From: Pseudomonadota bacterium
GTDB taxonomy: Bacteria; Pseudomonadota; Gammaproteobacteria; Burkholderiales; Gallionellaceae
Length of the DNA: 64,000 bases
Direction: 5' to 3'
Assembly (NCBI GenBank): GCA_021848465.1
Contig: JAJZUP010000005.1
Span: 83,985 to 147,984 of the forward strand
Notes under the pieces: model-generated
The model's database searches: none
Seen by the model: only the letters and a program-made list of their open reading frames with translations
What the model was told of the DNA's origin: nothing
Position numbers and translations under genes: made by a program
Shown here: positions 28,447 to 38,016 of the stretch, one piece after another
Numbering within the stretch: the first letter of the stretch is position 1
Layout: the number at the start of each line of letters is the position of its first letter

Positions 28447-29262
28447 TTAGCGCTGGCATGTCGGGCAGTAAAAGCTGGAGCGCTGGCCCTGGCGAAGTTG
28501 CCGGATCGGAGTGCCGCAACGGCGGCAAGACGCACCGGCACGGCCGTAAACCCAGTAATGTTGCTGGAAATAGCCTTGCTTGCCGTCGCTGTCGACATAA
28601 TCGCGCAAGGAACTTCCGCCCAGGGAGATGGCTTCCTGAAGTGTGGCGCGGATTTCGTCCGCCAACCTGTTGCAGCGGGGGCGGCTCAATTTGCCGGCGG
28701 CAAGTTGCGGGCGAATGCCGCTGCGGAACAGGGCTTCGTTTGCGTAAATGTTGCCGACGCCGACCACAATGTGGTTGTCCATGATGAATTGCTTGATGGC
28801 GGCACTGCGCTTGCGTGACGCAACATACAGGTACTCGCCGGTGAAGCCGGATTGCAGCGGTTCCGGTCCCAATGCACTGAACAACGGATGGCTTTCCAGC
28901 GCTCCGCTGTGCCACAGCACCGCGCCAAAGCGGCGCGGATCGCGCAGGCGCATGATGCTGCCGTTCGCCAGGCAGAGGTCAAAATGCTCATGCTGCGAGG
29001 CAGGCTGGGGCGAGGTGAGTATGCGCAAGCTGCCGCTCATGCCGAGATGCAGGATCAGGGTGCCATGGGTAAATTCCACAATCAGGTATTTGGCGCGGCG
29101 TGTCAGCGTGACGATGCGTTTCCCGCGCAGCAGTTCCGGGAGGGCGGCGGGAATGGGCCAGCGCAAGCTGGCATTGCGGATGATCACATCGGACACAGTC
29201 TGTTGCACCAGATGGGGGGCGAGCCCGCGCAAGGTGGTTTCGACTTCTGGCAATTCTGGCAT
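28447..29262 (-). CDS. mutM: Formamidopyrimidine-DNA glycosylase
   Basis: A 271-residue base-excision repair enzyme removing 8-oxoguanine. The N-terminus MPELPEVETTLRGL gives catalytic P2 and E3. The helix-two-turn-helix region includes VVGVGNIYANEALFRSGI, and the C-terminal zinc finger is four cysteines in CRRC and CPTC. Complete. It lies near other oxidative-damage genes, but not in an obvious operon. Confidence 0.97.
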   Translation of the reverse strand: MPELPEVETTLRGLAPHLVQQTVSDVIIRNASLRWPIPAALPELLRGKRIVTLTRRAKYLIVEFTHGTLILHLGMSGSLRILTSPQPASQHEHFDLCLANGSIMRLRDPRRFGAVLWHSGALESHPLFSALGPEPLQSGFTGEYLYVASRKRSAAIKQFIMDNHIVVGVGNIYANEALFRSGIRPQLAAGKLSRPRCNRLADEIRATLQEAISLGGSSLRDYVDSDGKQGYFQQHYWVYGRAGASCRRCGTPIRQLRQGQRSSFYCPTCQR

Positions 29263-29337
29263 CGTGCGTCCTGATAAGTAGGTACGCTAATTATGGACTG
29301 GAATCGCCGGATGTGTGGAAATGCGGCAGGGAAGCAA

Positions 29338-29376
29338 TGCAAAAAAAAGAAAGGCCCGACAGGGAGAGGCCGGGCC
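29338..29376 (-). terminator. Rho-independent terminator after the DUF2892 gene
   Basis: On the minus strand, AGGCCCG and CGGGCCT (29,351-29,357 and 29,370-29,376) form a seven-base stem followed by a T-rich run (TTTCTTTTTTTT), 29 bp after the stop codon of the DUF2892 gene. Confidence 0.8.
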
Positions 29377-29404
29377 TAAGGGGGGGGAGGGTTGCCGTAA
29401 AGTG

Positions 29405-29596
29405 TTACTTCTTGATGCTGCAGGTGTTGATGCCCAGCAGGGGATAGAGGGGGCAGAAGCCGATTGCGCCGGTCAGCAGGGGAACGACACCAATCCAGCC
29501 CCACATGCCGACTGTGCCGGTAGCAGCGAGTCCGACCAGGACCAGACCAACGATTACGCGCAGAACACGATCAATACCGCCCGAGTTGCATTTCAT
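29405..29596 (-). CDS. DUF2892 (YgaP-like) inner-membrane protein
   Basis: A 63-residue protein with the MKCNSGGIDRVLRVIVGLVLVG start and two hydrophobic segments ending in GFCPLYPLLGINTC, typical of DUF2892 proteins and of the membrane tail of the YgaP rhodanese. The conserved cysteines (C3, C48, C59) may matter for sulfur or redox work; that is inference. It has AGGAG, its own promoter and its own terminator, so it is a single-gene unit. The sulfur-linked TSUP permease lies upstream. Confidence 0.88.
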   Translation of the reverse strand: MKCNSGGIDRVLRVIVGLVLVGLAATGTVGMWGWIGVVPLLTGAIGFCPLYPLLGINTCSIKK

Positions 29597-29670
29597 TTCG
29601 TTTCTCCTTTGGATTGAATAGCCCGTCGTTGACGGGTGCTGCAGGGGTGTTTCGTAAATTAACAGATTCT

Positions 29671-29699
29671 AATATACAAGATCATTTTGAATTGATCAA
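29671..29699 (-). promoter_or_regulatory. Sigma-70-like promoter for the DUF2892 gene
   Basis: On the minus strand, TTGATC and TATATT are separated by exactly 17 bp. The -35 begins three bases past the TSUP stop codon, and the DUF2892 start is 75 bp downstream. Confidence 0.6.
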
Positions 29700-29701
29700 G
29701 C

Positions 29702-30487
29702 CTATTTGTAGAAAGCCATTTTCAGGCCGATCAGCAGCAGCATGAAGGAGAGGAACAGGCGTAGCGCTTTTTCCGGCAGCTTTGAACTCAAGTGGCTGCC
29801 AATGTAGATGCCGGGGATCGAGCCGAGCAGCAGGCTGCCCAGCAATGTCAGGTTGACGGTGCCCAGCGCCAGATGTCCCATGCCAGCAAGTGCGGTCAGC
29901 GGGACTGCATGCACGATGTCGGTTCCAACAATCCGCGCGGTTGGCATGCGCGGATACAGGAACAGCAGTGCAACTGTCCCCAGTACCCCGGCACCGATCG
30001 AGGATAGCGTGACCAGCACGCCGACGACCACGCCGGTTGCAATGGTTGCGACGGGCAGATGGCGATGATGCAGCTCGAAAATAGTGCCGTCGTCGCGACG
30101 CGCGATTTTCTTGATCTGGTCTTTCAGCAACAGGGCCGTTGCCGTTGCCAGCAGGGCAAAACTCAATACGCCGGTTACCAGGCTGCGCAGCGTCTTTTCT
30201 TCCAGCGTGAGGAATTTCAGCAGCAGGATGGTGAGGGTGGCGGCGGGCAGGCTGCCAAGTGCGAGCAGGCCGAATACTTTCCAGTCCACCGTGCCGCGAC
30301 GGCTATGCACCCAGCCGCCGACCGTCTTGGTGAGTGAGGCGTACAGCAGGTCGGTGCCGACTGCGGTGGCGGGGGATACCCCGAAAAACAGCACCAGCAG
30401 CGGCGTCATCAGTGAGCCGCCTCCGACCCCGGTGATGCCCACAATCAGCCCGACCAGCAGGCCGGATACCGTATACATCCAATCCAT
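29702..30487 (-). CDS. TSUP-family permease (sulfite exporter TauE/SafE-like)
   Basis: A 261-residue, about eight-helix protein. The N-terminal VGLIVGITGVGGGSLMTPLLVLFFGVSPATAVGTDLLYA and the second-half GVLVTLSSIGAGVLGTVAL...TARIVGTDIVHA are the two related halves of the TSUP/DUF81 fold. Members move sulfite, thiosulfate, sulfonates or similar anions; the substrate here is open. I chose the ATG at 30487, where the first helix begins, over one 33 bases upstream; neither has a strong ribosome site. Confidence 0.85.
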   Translation of the reverse strand: MDWMYTVSGLLVGLIVGITGVGGGSLMTPLLVLFFGVSPATAVGTDLLYASLTKTVGGWVHSRRGTVDWKVFGLLALGSLPAATLTILLLKFLTLEEKTLRSLVTGVLSFALLATATALLLKDQIKKIARRDDGTIFELHHRHLPVATIATGVVVGVLVTLSSIGAGVLGTVALLFLYPRMPTARIVGTDIVHAVPLTALAGMGHLALGTVNLTLLGSLLLGSIPGIYIGSHLSSKLPEKALRLFLSFMLLLIGLKMAFYK

Positions 30488-30589
30488 TTCAATCTGCCCA
30501 GAATGCGTTGATGCGGGCATTCTAGGGCAGGCTGCTTATGCAATTTAATACTTTATTATTTTGAACTTATATCTTTCAGGTATAAGCGT

Positions 30590-31945
30590 TCAGCCGCGTC
30601 GGCGCCACCACTGGATGGCGCCGACGAGCAGCAGCAGCAGCGGGAGGACGATCACCAGGCCGATGCTGAGGAAGGATAACTGGTGCGTGCTGAGGGTGAC
30701 GAGGCCGTCCTTGCCGGCGCGCGGCTGGATCGTAATCAGCGATTCCTCATTCGATAGCCAGTTCACCATATTGATGCCGAGGTCCATGTTGCCGCCGTTG
30801 CCGATATAGGCGTTGGCGAGGAACGATGCCCCGCCCACCACGATGATGCGCTGTTCCTTGCCGTTGATATTGCGCTGCGCGGCGAGGGCGAGATTGAATG
30901 GGCCGGGGATATCGCGGTTGCGGTCGAAGCGCAACTTGCCGGACGGGGTGAAGGGCAGGTGGCTGACCCAGCCGTTCGGCGCGACTTCGACCAGTGGCTC
31001 CCATTGCCAGGTCGGATTGTTTTCCTCGGGTGCGATGGCGCGGGCAAAGGGAAAAGCCGTAATCAGGTTGAAATTGCGGGTGACCGGGTGCGGCGGGTAG
31101 CCGGAGCTCAGCGCCCAGTTGGCCGGGGCATTCATCTCCTGGGCTGCCGGGTCAATCAGCGTTCCGGGCGTCAGCCGCAGCCCGAGTTCGTCGGCAACCG
31201 GTTCCAGACCCTGCAACGGTTCATTGTCGATAAACCACAGCAGGTCGCCGCCGGCGCGGATGTGGCGCAGTATTTTGTCCACCTCGCCTTGCATCAGCGG
31301 CACTTGCGGGTGGGTCAGCACCAGTAGGCTGGCGTTGATCGGCACATCTTTCGCCAAGGTCAGGTTCAGGCTGCGGATTTGGTAGCCGTTCTGCTTCAGC
31401 TTGCTGCCGAAGTCACCAAGATCGTGATTGGCGCTGCCGTCGAGCTTGCGTTCGCCATGCCCATCCAGATACATCAGCAACTCTTCCTTGGCATGCGCCA
31501 ATCCCAGAAGGGCGCTGGAAAGGATTTGTTCGTTCAGCGTGGTCAGGTGCACACTGCGCCCGGCGTATGCAACAACCATCTCACCGTTGTGCTGTATGGC
31601 GGCAGAGCGCACGGCGTCCGGGTCGAGTACCGGGTCGACGAACGTGAGCGTGATGTCATGCTTGTAGCGTTGGTAGATTGCGATGAATTCCCGCACCAGG
31701 CGGCGCAGGTCGCCTTGCTGGGCGTCCTGCTCATGGGCATAAACGGTGATTTTCACCTCGCCGGGCAGCAGTTTCAGGATTTCCTGGCTGCTCGGTTCCA
31801 GGCTGTTCAGCTTGGTCTGGGTCAAGTCCCATTGCATGGTATGGCGTGCCGAGGCCAAGTACAGCAGGGTTGCCGCGGCAACCAGCGCGGCCAGGTAGGC
31901 GATATTCTTGAGCAGCAGCGGGGAGGGGCGGAATGACTTCATCAT
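30590..31945 (-). CDS. GldG-like membrane-anchored ABC auxiliary protein
   Basis: A 451-residue protein with one N-terminal helix (about 12-30), a large periplasmic domain and a C-terminal helix (about 423-445). The region from TQTKLNSLEPSSQEILKLLPGEVKITVYA onward, DGHGERKL, and the FIDNEP segment match the GldG/ABC_transp_aux group. It overlaps the permease gene by four bases and is third in an ATPase-permease-auxiliary operon. What is exported is unknown. Confidence 0.82.
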   Translation of the reverse strand: MMKSFRPSPLLLKNIAYLAALVAAATLLYLASARHTMQWDLTQTKLNSLEPSSQEILKLLPGEVKITVYAHEQDAQQGDLRRLVREFIAIYQRYKHDITLTFVDPVLDPDAVRSAAIQHNGEMVVAYAGRSVHLTTLNEQILSSALLGLAHAKEELLMYLDGHGERKLDGSANHDLGDFGSKLKQNGYQIRSLNLTLAKDVPINASLLVLTHPQVPLMQGEVDKILRHIRAGGDLLWFIDNEPLQGLEPVADELGLRLTPGTLIDPAAQEMNAPANWALSSGYPPHPVTRNFNLITAFPFARAIAPEENNPTWQWEPLVEVAPNGWVSHLPFTPSGKLRFDRNRDIPGPFNLALAAQRNINGKEQRIIVVGGASFLANAYIGNGGNMDLGINMVNWLSNEESLITIQPRAGKDGLVTLSTHQLSFLSIGLVIVLPLLLLLVGAIQWWRRRG

Positions 31946-32685
31946 GCGTACAGGCGGTTGTTATCCAGGCGGCGGATGGTCAGCAGCAGGAAGGTGGTAA
32001 TGAAGACGGCAAAGTAAACGAGGTCTGAACTCAGGACCAGACCGGCATTCAGGTTTTGCGCATGCGCGGTGGGCGACAGTGCGCGCAGGTGGCCGGTGCT
32101 GTCGGCGTTGCCGATGTCGACCAGCCACAGGCCGAGCGAGAGCGCCGTTGCACTCATCGCGGCGACGATGGGTTGGCGCGTCAGTGCGGAGAGGTACAGG
32201 CCGAGTGCGGCATAGCTGGCGGCGAGCAGCAGCAGCCCGATTGCGTTGCAGGCAAGCAGGCCGTAATCCAGTTGCGTGCCTAGTCCGATCGTGGCGAGCA
32301 TCAGGGTGCCGCTGCACACGACCAGCAGGATGAACCCCAGCAGGCTGAGGTATTTCCCCAGCACGATGGCGCGGCTGGAAACCGGGGCGGCGAGCAGCAG
32401 CGGCAGGGTCTGGTTGCGGCGCTCCTCGGCCAGCAGGCGCATCGTGAACAGCGGCAGCATCAGCATCAACAGCAGCACCAGCGTGCCGAACAGCGGCGAG
32501 GCGACGGACTGGGTTGCGCCGGGGGCATTGGCAATCTGCGCCAACTGGGTTTGCAATTGCAGGTAGGCATCCAGGCGGGACAGGAACAGCCAGGCAAAGA
32601 TGAATTGCAGGATGCCGAAAATCAGCCAGGTGCTGGGGGCGGCGAAGAAACTGCGCAACTCCTTGCGCGCGATGGTCAATATCAT
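31942..32685 (-). CDS. GldF-like ABC-2 permease
   Basis: A 247-residue, six-helix ABC-2 permease. The start ILTIARKELRSFFAAPSTWLIFGILQFIFAWLFL and LLMLMLPLFTMRLLAEERRNQTLPLLLAAPVSS are typical of the GldF/NosY group. It overlaps the ATPase gene by four bases upstream and the GldG-like gene by four bases downstream, so all three are coupled. Confidence 0.88.
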   Translation of the reverse strand: MILTIARKELRSFFAAPSTWLIFGILQFIFAWLFLSRLDAYLQLQTQLAQIANAPGATQSVASPLFGTLVLLLMLMLPLFTMRLLAEERRNQTLPLLLAAPVSSRAIVLGKYLSLLGFILLVVCSGTLMLATIGLGTQLDYGLLACNAIGLLLLAASYAALGLYLSALTRQPIVAAMSATALSLGLWLVDIGNADSTGHLRALSPTAHAQNLNAGLVLSSDLVYFAVFITTFLLLTIRRLDNNRLYA

Positions 32686-33614
32686 GCGGACTCGCTTTCC
32701 ATGATGCGGGTGTACACCTCCTCGATGCTGCCTTTAAGCGGGGTGAGTTGGCTGGCCTGCCAGCCGCGCTCGGCGGCCAGCGCCAGCAAGGTAGCACCGG
32801 GGTCCTGGCCGAGGTCGTGGGTGATGCGGAACAGATTTTCCGACACGGCTTCTACGCTCGCCACTCCGGCAATGGCTGCAAGCTCGGAGAGCGGGGGCGG
32901 TGTCAGCAAAGTGATCGTGAAGCCGGGCTGGTGCCCGAACTGCTTCATGCGTGTGCTGCTGTCGCCATAGATCAGGCGGCCGTTCTGCATGATTTCGACG
33001 CGGTCGCAGATATGTTCGACTTCGCTGAGCAGGTGGGTCGACAGGATCACGCTGTGGCTGGTGCCGAGCTCGCGGATCAGGCCGCGAATGTCGCGGATCT
33101 GGGCAGGGTCGAGGCCTACCGTGGGTTCGTCGAGGATGATGACGGTCGGGCGGTGGATAATGGCTTGCGCAATGCCGACGCGTTGCTGGTAGCCTTTCGA
33201 CAGCGTGGCGATGATTTTCTTGCCGCAATCCTGCAGTCCGCAGCGCTGCTTGCAATCGTCCAGCGCGGCAGCCAGCCGGCTGGCGGGAAGCCGGTGCAGG
33301 CGCGCGGCGTAGACCAGGTAGTCATCCACGCGCATGTCGCGGTATAGCGGCGGGGTTTCCGGCAGGAAGCCGACGCAGGCTTTGGCCTGTTCCGGCTGCC
33401 GGTTCAGGTCGAAACCGCAAATTTCGATTGTTCCGGAATGGGGCGTCAGTGCGCCGGTGAGCATTTGCAGCGTGGTGCTTTTGCCGGCGCCGTTATGTCC
33501 GAGCAGGCCCAGCACTTCGCCCTGGCGCAGTTCGATGGAAACATCCTGGATGATATTGCGTGGGCCATAACGGCGAACTAGATGGCGGGCGGACAGGGTG
33601 ATGGGTGCGGTCAT
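32682..33614 (-). CDS. ABC transporter ATP-binding protein (GldA-like)
   Basis: A 310-residue ATPase with Walker A GHNGAGKST, signature LSKGYQQRVG, Walker B VIILDEP and an H-loop STHLL, plus a C-terminal extension. It energises the GldF-like permease next door. I took the ATG at 33614 (MTAPITLSARHLVRRYG); the frame stays open upstream, but that part is antisense to the TPR gene and has no family match. First gene of the three-gene operon, divergent from the TPR lipoprotein. Confidence 0.92.
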   Translation of the reverse strand: MTAPITLSARHLVRRYGPRNIIQDVSIELRQGEVLGLLGHNGAGKSTTLQMLTGALTPHSGTIEICGFDLNRQPEQAKACVGFLPETPPLYRDMRVDDYLVYAARLHRLPASRLAAALDDCKQRCGLQDCGKKIIATLSKGYQQRVGIAQAIIHRPTVIILDEPTVGLDPAQIRDIRGLIRELGTSHSVILSTHLLSEVEHICDRVEIMQNGRLIYGDSSTRMKQFGHQPGFTITLLTPPPLSELAAIAGVASVEAVSENLFRITHDLGQDPGATLLALAAERGWQASQLTPLKGSIEEVYTRIMESESA

Positions 33615-33697
33615 GCTGGGAGGTATGGTTGTAGGTGGAGGGCAATATAACCTAATATGCGCGCCTGCACCAAAACCTCTCTGGACGACGGGATGAA

Positions 33698-35443
33698 ATG
33701 AGTACTTTCCGATACAAGTTGATCTGGCTGCCGCTGCTGTTGTCAGCCTGCGCCAATGTGCCGCACGCTGCCAACAAGACAGAAGCCTCGCCGGCAAACG
33801 CGCATCCCGGGGTGGCGTCTCCGGCGCCCGCCGCGGCAGAGCCGCCCTTGCCCAATGTGGCGCTGGACGACCGCATGCTGTTTGAATTCCTGCTCGGTGA
33901 TATTGCGGCGCAACGAGGCCGGCCCGAAGTTGCCGTGCAGGCCTATCTGGAGCTGGCGCGCACCACGCGCGATCCGCGTGTGGCGCGCCGTGCCGCGCAA
34001 TTGGCTTTCGAGTCGCACCGCTTCGACGTTTCGCTTGAAGCATTCCAGTTGTGGCAGGAGCTGGAGCCCGATGCGCCGTTGGCGCGCCAGATGCTGGTGT
34101 CGCTGCTGTTGAGCGGCGGGCGCTTGCAGGAAGCTCGTCCGCATGTGGAGAAATTGCTGGCGGCCGGAACGGAAAGCGCGGTGTCGGTGTTCAAGATGCT
34201 GGCGACGATGCTGGTGAGGATGCCAGATCATAAAGTGGCGCAGGACTGGCTGGTCGATGTTGCGCGCCCGTACGGCGCGCTGCCGGAATCGCATTGGGCG
34301 ATTGCGCAAGTCGCGGCGGCGGCAGGCAAACAGGAACTGGCGTTGAGCGAAATTCGCGTGGCGCGCAAGTCGCGTCCGGAGTGGGACTCGGCAGCGGTGC
34401 TGGAAGCGCAGTTGCTGATGGCGCCCCAGCCGCAGCAGGCGCTGGAGCTGTTGCGCCAGTACCTGCAATCCTATCCGGTCAAGAAAGACGTACGGCTGTT
34501 TTATGCGCGCGCGCTGCTGGAAAAGAAGCAATATGCCGAGTCGCGCGAGCAATTCCAGAAGCTTTTGGAGGCCAGCCCGGATAATGTTGAAATTGCATTC
34601 GCCGTAGCCCTGCTGTCGCTGCAACTGGGCGAGCTGGATCGTGCGCAGAAAGAATTGCAGGATACCTTGCAGAAAGGCAAGAAGGACGCCGATACGGTGC
34701 ATTATTACCTCGGTCAGTTGAATGAGGCCAAGAAAGACGATGCCGCGGCGCTGGCGCAATATGGCGATGTAAATGCCGGAGAGTATGCCTACGCGGCGCG
34801 CTTGCGCGAAGCCTACCTGCTGAACCGGGTGGGTAAGCTGGAGCAGGCGCGTGCGGCGCTGAAGAAGGCGGTGGCGACGAACAACCAGCAGCGCGCGATG
34901 CTGGCAATGATTGAAGCGCAGATGCTGCGCGACGCCGGGCGTTTTGCGGACTCATATCGCGTGTTGCAGGATGCGCTGGCGCAGTTGCCCAACAATCCCC
35001 AGTTGCTGTTTGAGCAGGCCATGATGGCCGACAAGCTGGGAAAAACCGATGAGTTCGAGCAGACCCTGCGCAAGCTGTTGCAGGTCAGCCCCGACAATGC
35101 GCAGGCCTACAATGCTTTGGGCTACAGTTTTCTCGAACGCAATATCCGCATAGATGAAGGGATGAAGCTGGTCGAGAAAGCGTATGCCCTGGCACCGGAT
35201 GATTCCGCGATCACAGACAGCATGGGCTGGGGGTATTACCGGCTCGGCAAGCTCGACAAGAGTGCCGAATTCTTGCGCCGTGCCTATAACGGGAACCCCG
35301 ATCCGGAGATCGCGGCTCATCTGGGTGAAGTGCTGTGGGTGAAGGGCGACAAGCAGGAGGCTAGCAAGGTTTGGCAGGACGCACTGAAAATGCACCCGGA
35401 TAGCGAACCGCTGCGCACAACCATCAAGAAGTTCACTCCCTGA
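33698..35443 (+). CDS. Tetratricopeptide-repeat lipoprotein
   Basis: A 581-residue protein with a lipoprotein signal: the lipobox is LSAC with C18. The rest is a long TPR solenoid (about residues 60-575), with repeat-like helices such as AQAYNALGYSFLERN and SAEFLRRAYNGNPDPEIAAHLGEVLW. Such proteins act as outer-membrane-anchored scaffolds; a specific partner cannot be named. lolB, the outer-membrane lipoprotein receptor, follows three bases after its stop codon, which fits an envelope role. Confidence 0.88.
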   Translation: MSTFRYKLIWLPLLLSACANVPHAANKTEASPANAHPGVASPAPAAAEPPLPNVALDDRMLFEFLLGDIAAQRGRPEVAVQAYLELARTTRDPRVARRAAQLAFESHRFDVSLEAFQLWQELEPDAPLARQMLVSLLLSGGRLQEARPHVEKLLAAGTESAVSVFKMLATMLVRMPDHKVAQDWLVDVARPYGALPESHWAIAQVAAAAGKQELALSEIRVARKSRPEWDSAAVLEAQLLMAPQPQQALELLRQYLQSYPVKKDVRLFYARALLEKKQYAESREQFQKLLEASPDNVEIAFAVALLSLQLGELDRAQKELQDTLQKGKKDADTVHYYLGQLNEAKKDDAAALAQYGDVNAGEYAYAARLREAYLLNRVGKLEQARAALKKAVATNNQQRAMLAMIEAQMLRDAGRFADSYRVLQDALAQLPNNPQLLFEQAMMADKLGKTDEFEQTLRKLLQVSPDNAQAYNALGYSFLERNIRIDEGMKLVEKAYALAPDDSAITDSMGWGYYRLGKLDKSAEFLRRAYNGNPDPEIAAHLGEVLWVKGDKQEASKVWQDALKMHPDSEPLRTTIKKFTP

Positions 35444-35446
35444 CGG

Positions 35447-36007
35447 ATGCGTAACCTGCTTATCTTTGCGCTGCTGATTGCGGTGCTGGCAGGATGCGCC
35501 GGTAACGCGGTAAAAGTATTGCACCGCACAGTTCAGGTCGATGAGCCATTCGCTTTCAATGGCAGGGTGGCGATCAGGCAGGGGCATGAGCGCACGGCCT
35601 CCGGCTTGCGTTGGGTGCACGCCAAGGACGAAGACGAGATACTGATGCTGGCCCCGCTCGGACAGACTGTTGCGCGGCTGCATCGCGATGCGCAAGGCAT
35701 CATGCTTGAAGCGGATGGCAAGCGCTATGTTGCTGCCGATGCTGAATCGCTCACGCAACAGGTGCTGGGATGGGAGATGCCGCTGGCGGGATTGCGCTAC
35801 TGGGTGGTGGCTGCGCCGGCACCAGGAGAAGTGGCGCAGGCCAGCTACAACGACAAGGGCCAGCTTGCCAGCTTGCAGCAGGATGGCTGGGAAATCGAAT
35901 ACTCGCGTTATGCCGACGATGCGGCCGACAGCCTGCCATTGCGCTTTGTGATGCATCATGGCGACCTTGAAATTCTGGTGTTGATCGACGAATGGGAAAA
36001 ACAATAA
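35447..36007 (+). CDS. lolB: Outer-membrane lipoprotein receptor LolB
   Basis: A 186-residue lipoprotein with lipobox LAGC (C17) that accepts lipoproteins from LolA and inserts them into the outer membrane. FNGRVAIRQGHERTASGLRWVH, LLAPLGQT-like MLAPLGQTVARL and LPLAGLRYWV-like MPLAGLRYWVV are characteristic. It overlaps ispE by 16 bases, the usual lolB-ispE arrangement. Confidence 0.93.
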   Translation: MRNLLIFALLIAVLAGCAGNAVKVLHRTVQVDEPFAFNGRVAIRQGHERTASGLRWVHAKDEDEILMLAPLGQTVARLHRDAQGIMLEADGKRYVAADAESLTQQVLGWEMPLAGLRYWVVAAPAPGEVAQASYNDKGQLASLQQDGWEIEYSRYADDAADSLPLRFVMHHGDLEILVLIDEWEKQ

Positions 36008-36858
36008 CCACGCTGACTTGTCCGGCCCCGGCCAAGCTGAACCTGTTCCTGCATATCGTCGGGCGTCGGCCCGATGGTTATCACCTGCTGCAGACGCTGT
36101 TCCGTTTCATCGACCTCAACGATACCCTGCACTTTGCGTTGCGCGACGATAGTCAGATAAAGCGCAATACCGATGTTGCGGGGGTGCCGGCTGAGCAGGA
36201 CTTGTGCGTGCGTGCGGCACGTCTGCTGCAACAGCATGCCGGCTGTACCCTTGGCGTGGAAATCGGCATTGAAAAGCGCATCCCGATGGGCGGCGGGCTG
36301 GGCGGCGGAAGCTCGGATGCTGCGACAACCTTGCTGGCCTTGAACCGCTTGTGGGGGCTGAACCTGCCGCGTGCGACCCTGATGCAACTGGGTCTGCAAC
36401 TCGGCGCGGATGTGCCGGTGTTCGTGTTTGGGGACAATGCGTTTGCCGAGGGAGTGGGCGAGCAGTTGCAAGCCTACCTGTTGCCGGAGGCCTGGTATGT
36501 GGTGCTGTCGCCGCCAGTGCATGTACCGACCGCGCAGATATTTTCTCATCCGGATTTGACACGAAATACGATTTCCATCACAATTCGCGCCCTTCCAACG
36601 GGGGGCGGCTTTCGCACCGGGCTTTATGGCAATGATATGCAGCCGGTAGCGTGTGCCCTGTACCCTGAAATCGGTCGGCATCTGGAATGGTTGGCGCAGT
36701 TTGCGCAGCCCCTGATGACTGGCTCCGGGGCCTGCGTATTCGCGGAGTTTGCCACGGAGAAGGAAGCAATGGCTGTCTTGCAGAAGTTGCCGGGAAATAT
36801 GCGCGGTTTTGTAGCGCGCGGCCTGCAGCAGCATCCCTTGCGGGATTTTGCCGCATAG
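35992..36858 (+). CDS. ispE: 4-diphosphocytidyl-2-C-methyl-D-erythritol kinase
   Basis: A 288-residue GHMP kinase of the MEP isoprenoid pathway. It has PAPAKLNLFLHIVGRRPDGYHLLQTLF with the catalytic lysine region, the ATP loop PMGGGLGGGSSDAATTL, and the C-terminal MTGSGACVFAEF. Complete length. tRNA-Gln follows after six bases. Confidence 0.97.
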   Translation: MGKTITTLTCPAPAKLNLFLHIVGRRPDGYHLLQTLFRFIDLNDTLHFALRDDSQIKRNTDVAGVPAEQDLCVRAARLLQQHAGCTLGVEIGIEKRIPMGGGLGGGSSDAATTLLALNRLWGLNLPRATLMQLGLQLGADVPVFVFGDNAFAEGVGEQLQAYLLPEAWYVVLSPPVHVPTAQIFSHPDLTRNTISITIRALPTGGGFRTGLYGNDMQPVACALYPEIGRHLEWLAQFAQPLMTGSGACVFAEFATEKEAMAVLQKLPGNMRGFVARGLQQHPLRDFAA

Positions 36859-36864
36859 AGTTTT

Positions 36865-36939
36865 TGGGGAGTCGCCAAGTGGTAAGGCACCGGATTTTGA
36901 TTCCGGCATTCGTAGGTTCGATCCCTACCTCCCCAGCCA
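36865..36939 (+). tRNA. tRNA-Gln (anticodon TTG)
   Basis: A 75-nucleotide cloverleaf with acceptor TGGGGAG/CTCCCCA, anticodon stem CCGGA/TCCGG and loop TTTTGAT giving TTG, T loop GTTCGATCC, and an encoded GCCA end. It sits between ispE and prs, as in many betaproteobacteria. Confidence 0.97.
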
Positions 36940-36985
36940 GATCCAGATATTATGGGCGCTCGCGCCCATTTTTTAAGGGGCGCAC

Positions 36986-37936
36986 GTGTCTCACGATAGT
37001 CTGATGGTATTTACCGGCAATGCCAATCCCAAGCTGGCCGAAAACGTAGCACGTCATCTTAATATCCACTTGGGCCGCGCGACAGTCAGCCGTTTCTCGG
37101 ATGGCGAAGTGATGGTCGAGATTCTCGAACATGTGCGCGGCAAGGATGTGTTCGTATTGCAGTCTACATGCGCCCCGACCAATGACAGCCTGATGGAAGT
37201 CATGGTGATGGTGGATGCACTGAAGCGCGCCTCAGCAGCCCGTATTACCGCAGCAATGCCCTATTATGGCTATGCGCGCCAGGATCGCCGCCCTCGTTCG
37301 GCGCGTGTGGCGATCACTGCCAAGGTTGTTGCCGACATGCTGACCGGCGTTGGCGTGGACCGCGTGCTGACCATGGATCTGCACGCCGACCAGATTCAGG
37401 GATTCTTCTCGATTCCGGTGGACAATATCTATGCTGCCCCGATCCTGTTGTCGGACGTGTGGAAGCAGGATTACCAGGATCTGATCGTGGTGTCGCCGGA
37501 TGTGGGGGGGGTGGTGCGCGCGCGCGCGCTGGCCAAGCGCCTGGAGTCGGACCTGGCGATTATCGACAAGCGCCGTCCGAAGCCGAATGTGGCCAAGGTG
37601 ATGAACATCATCGGCGAAGTCGCCGGCCGCACCTGCATCATCATGGACGACATGGTGGATACCGCCAATACCTTGTGCGAGGCGGCCAATGCGCTGAAGG
37701 AAAAAGGCGCGGCGCGGGTGATTGCGTATTGTACGCACCCGGTGTTGTCCGGTCCGGCAATCTCGCGCATCGAATCGTCTGCGCTGGATGAACTGGTGGT
37801 GACCGATACCATTCCGCTGCGCGAAGAAGCGCGCAACTGCAAGCGTATCCGCCAACTGAGTGTGGCCGAGCTGATGGCGGAGACCATTCGCCGCATCAAT
37901 AATGAAGAGTCGGTCAGCTCGTTGTTCATGGATTAA
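36986..37936 (+). CDS. prs: Ribose-phosphate pyrophosphokinase
   Basis: A 316-residue enzyme making PRPP from ribose-5-phosphate and ATP. Features are [28 protein letters not shown], the [20 protein letters not shown] flexible-loop region and the PRPP site [14 protein letters not shown]. The start is GTG (MSHDSLMVF) with AAGGGG upstream; this matches the usual betaproteobacterial N-terminus and is preferred to the ATG six codons on. PRPP feeds TrpD at the start of the window, among others. Confidence 0.97.
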   Translation: MSHDSLMVFTGNANPKLAENVARHLNIHLGRATVSRFSDGEVMVEILEHVRGKDVFVLQSTCAPTNDSLMEVMVMVDALKRASAARITAAMPYYGYARQDRRPRSARVAITAKVVADMLTGVGVDRVLTMDLHADQIQGFFSIPVDNIYAAPILLSDVWKQDYQDLIVVSPDVGGVVRARALAKRLESDLAIIDKRRPKPNVAKVMNIIGEVAGRTCIIMDDMVDTANTLCEAANALKEKGAARVIAYCTHPVLSGPAISRIESSALDELVVTDTIPLREEARNCKRIRQLSVAELMAETIRRINNEESVSSLFMD

Positions 37937-38016
37937 GAATTTGCGCAGCTCATGGGGAGCTGTGCGTAAACCGGGGTTTCTGGTCGCGGAAACGCCCATC
38001 AAGTGGAGAAGTAAAA

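Noticed and set aside
32682-34043. A longer form of the ABC ATPase reaching 34,043
   Set aside because: The extra part is antisense to the TPR lipoprotein and low-complexity in composition; the ATPase starts naturally at 33,614.
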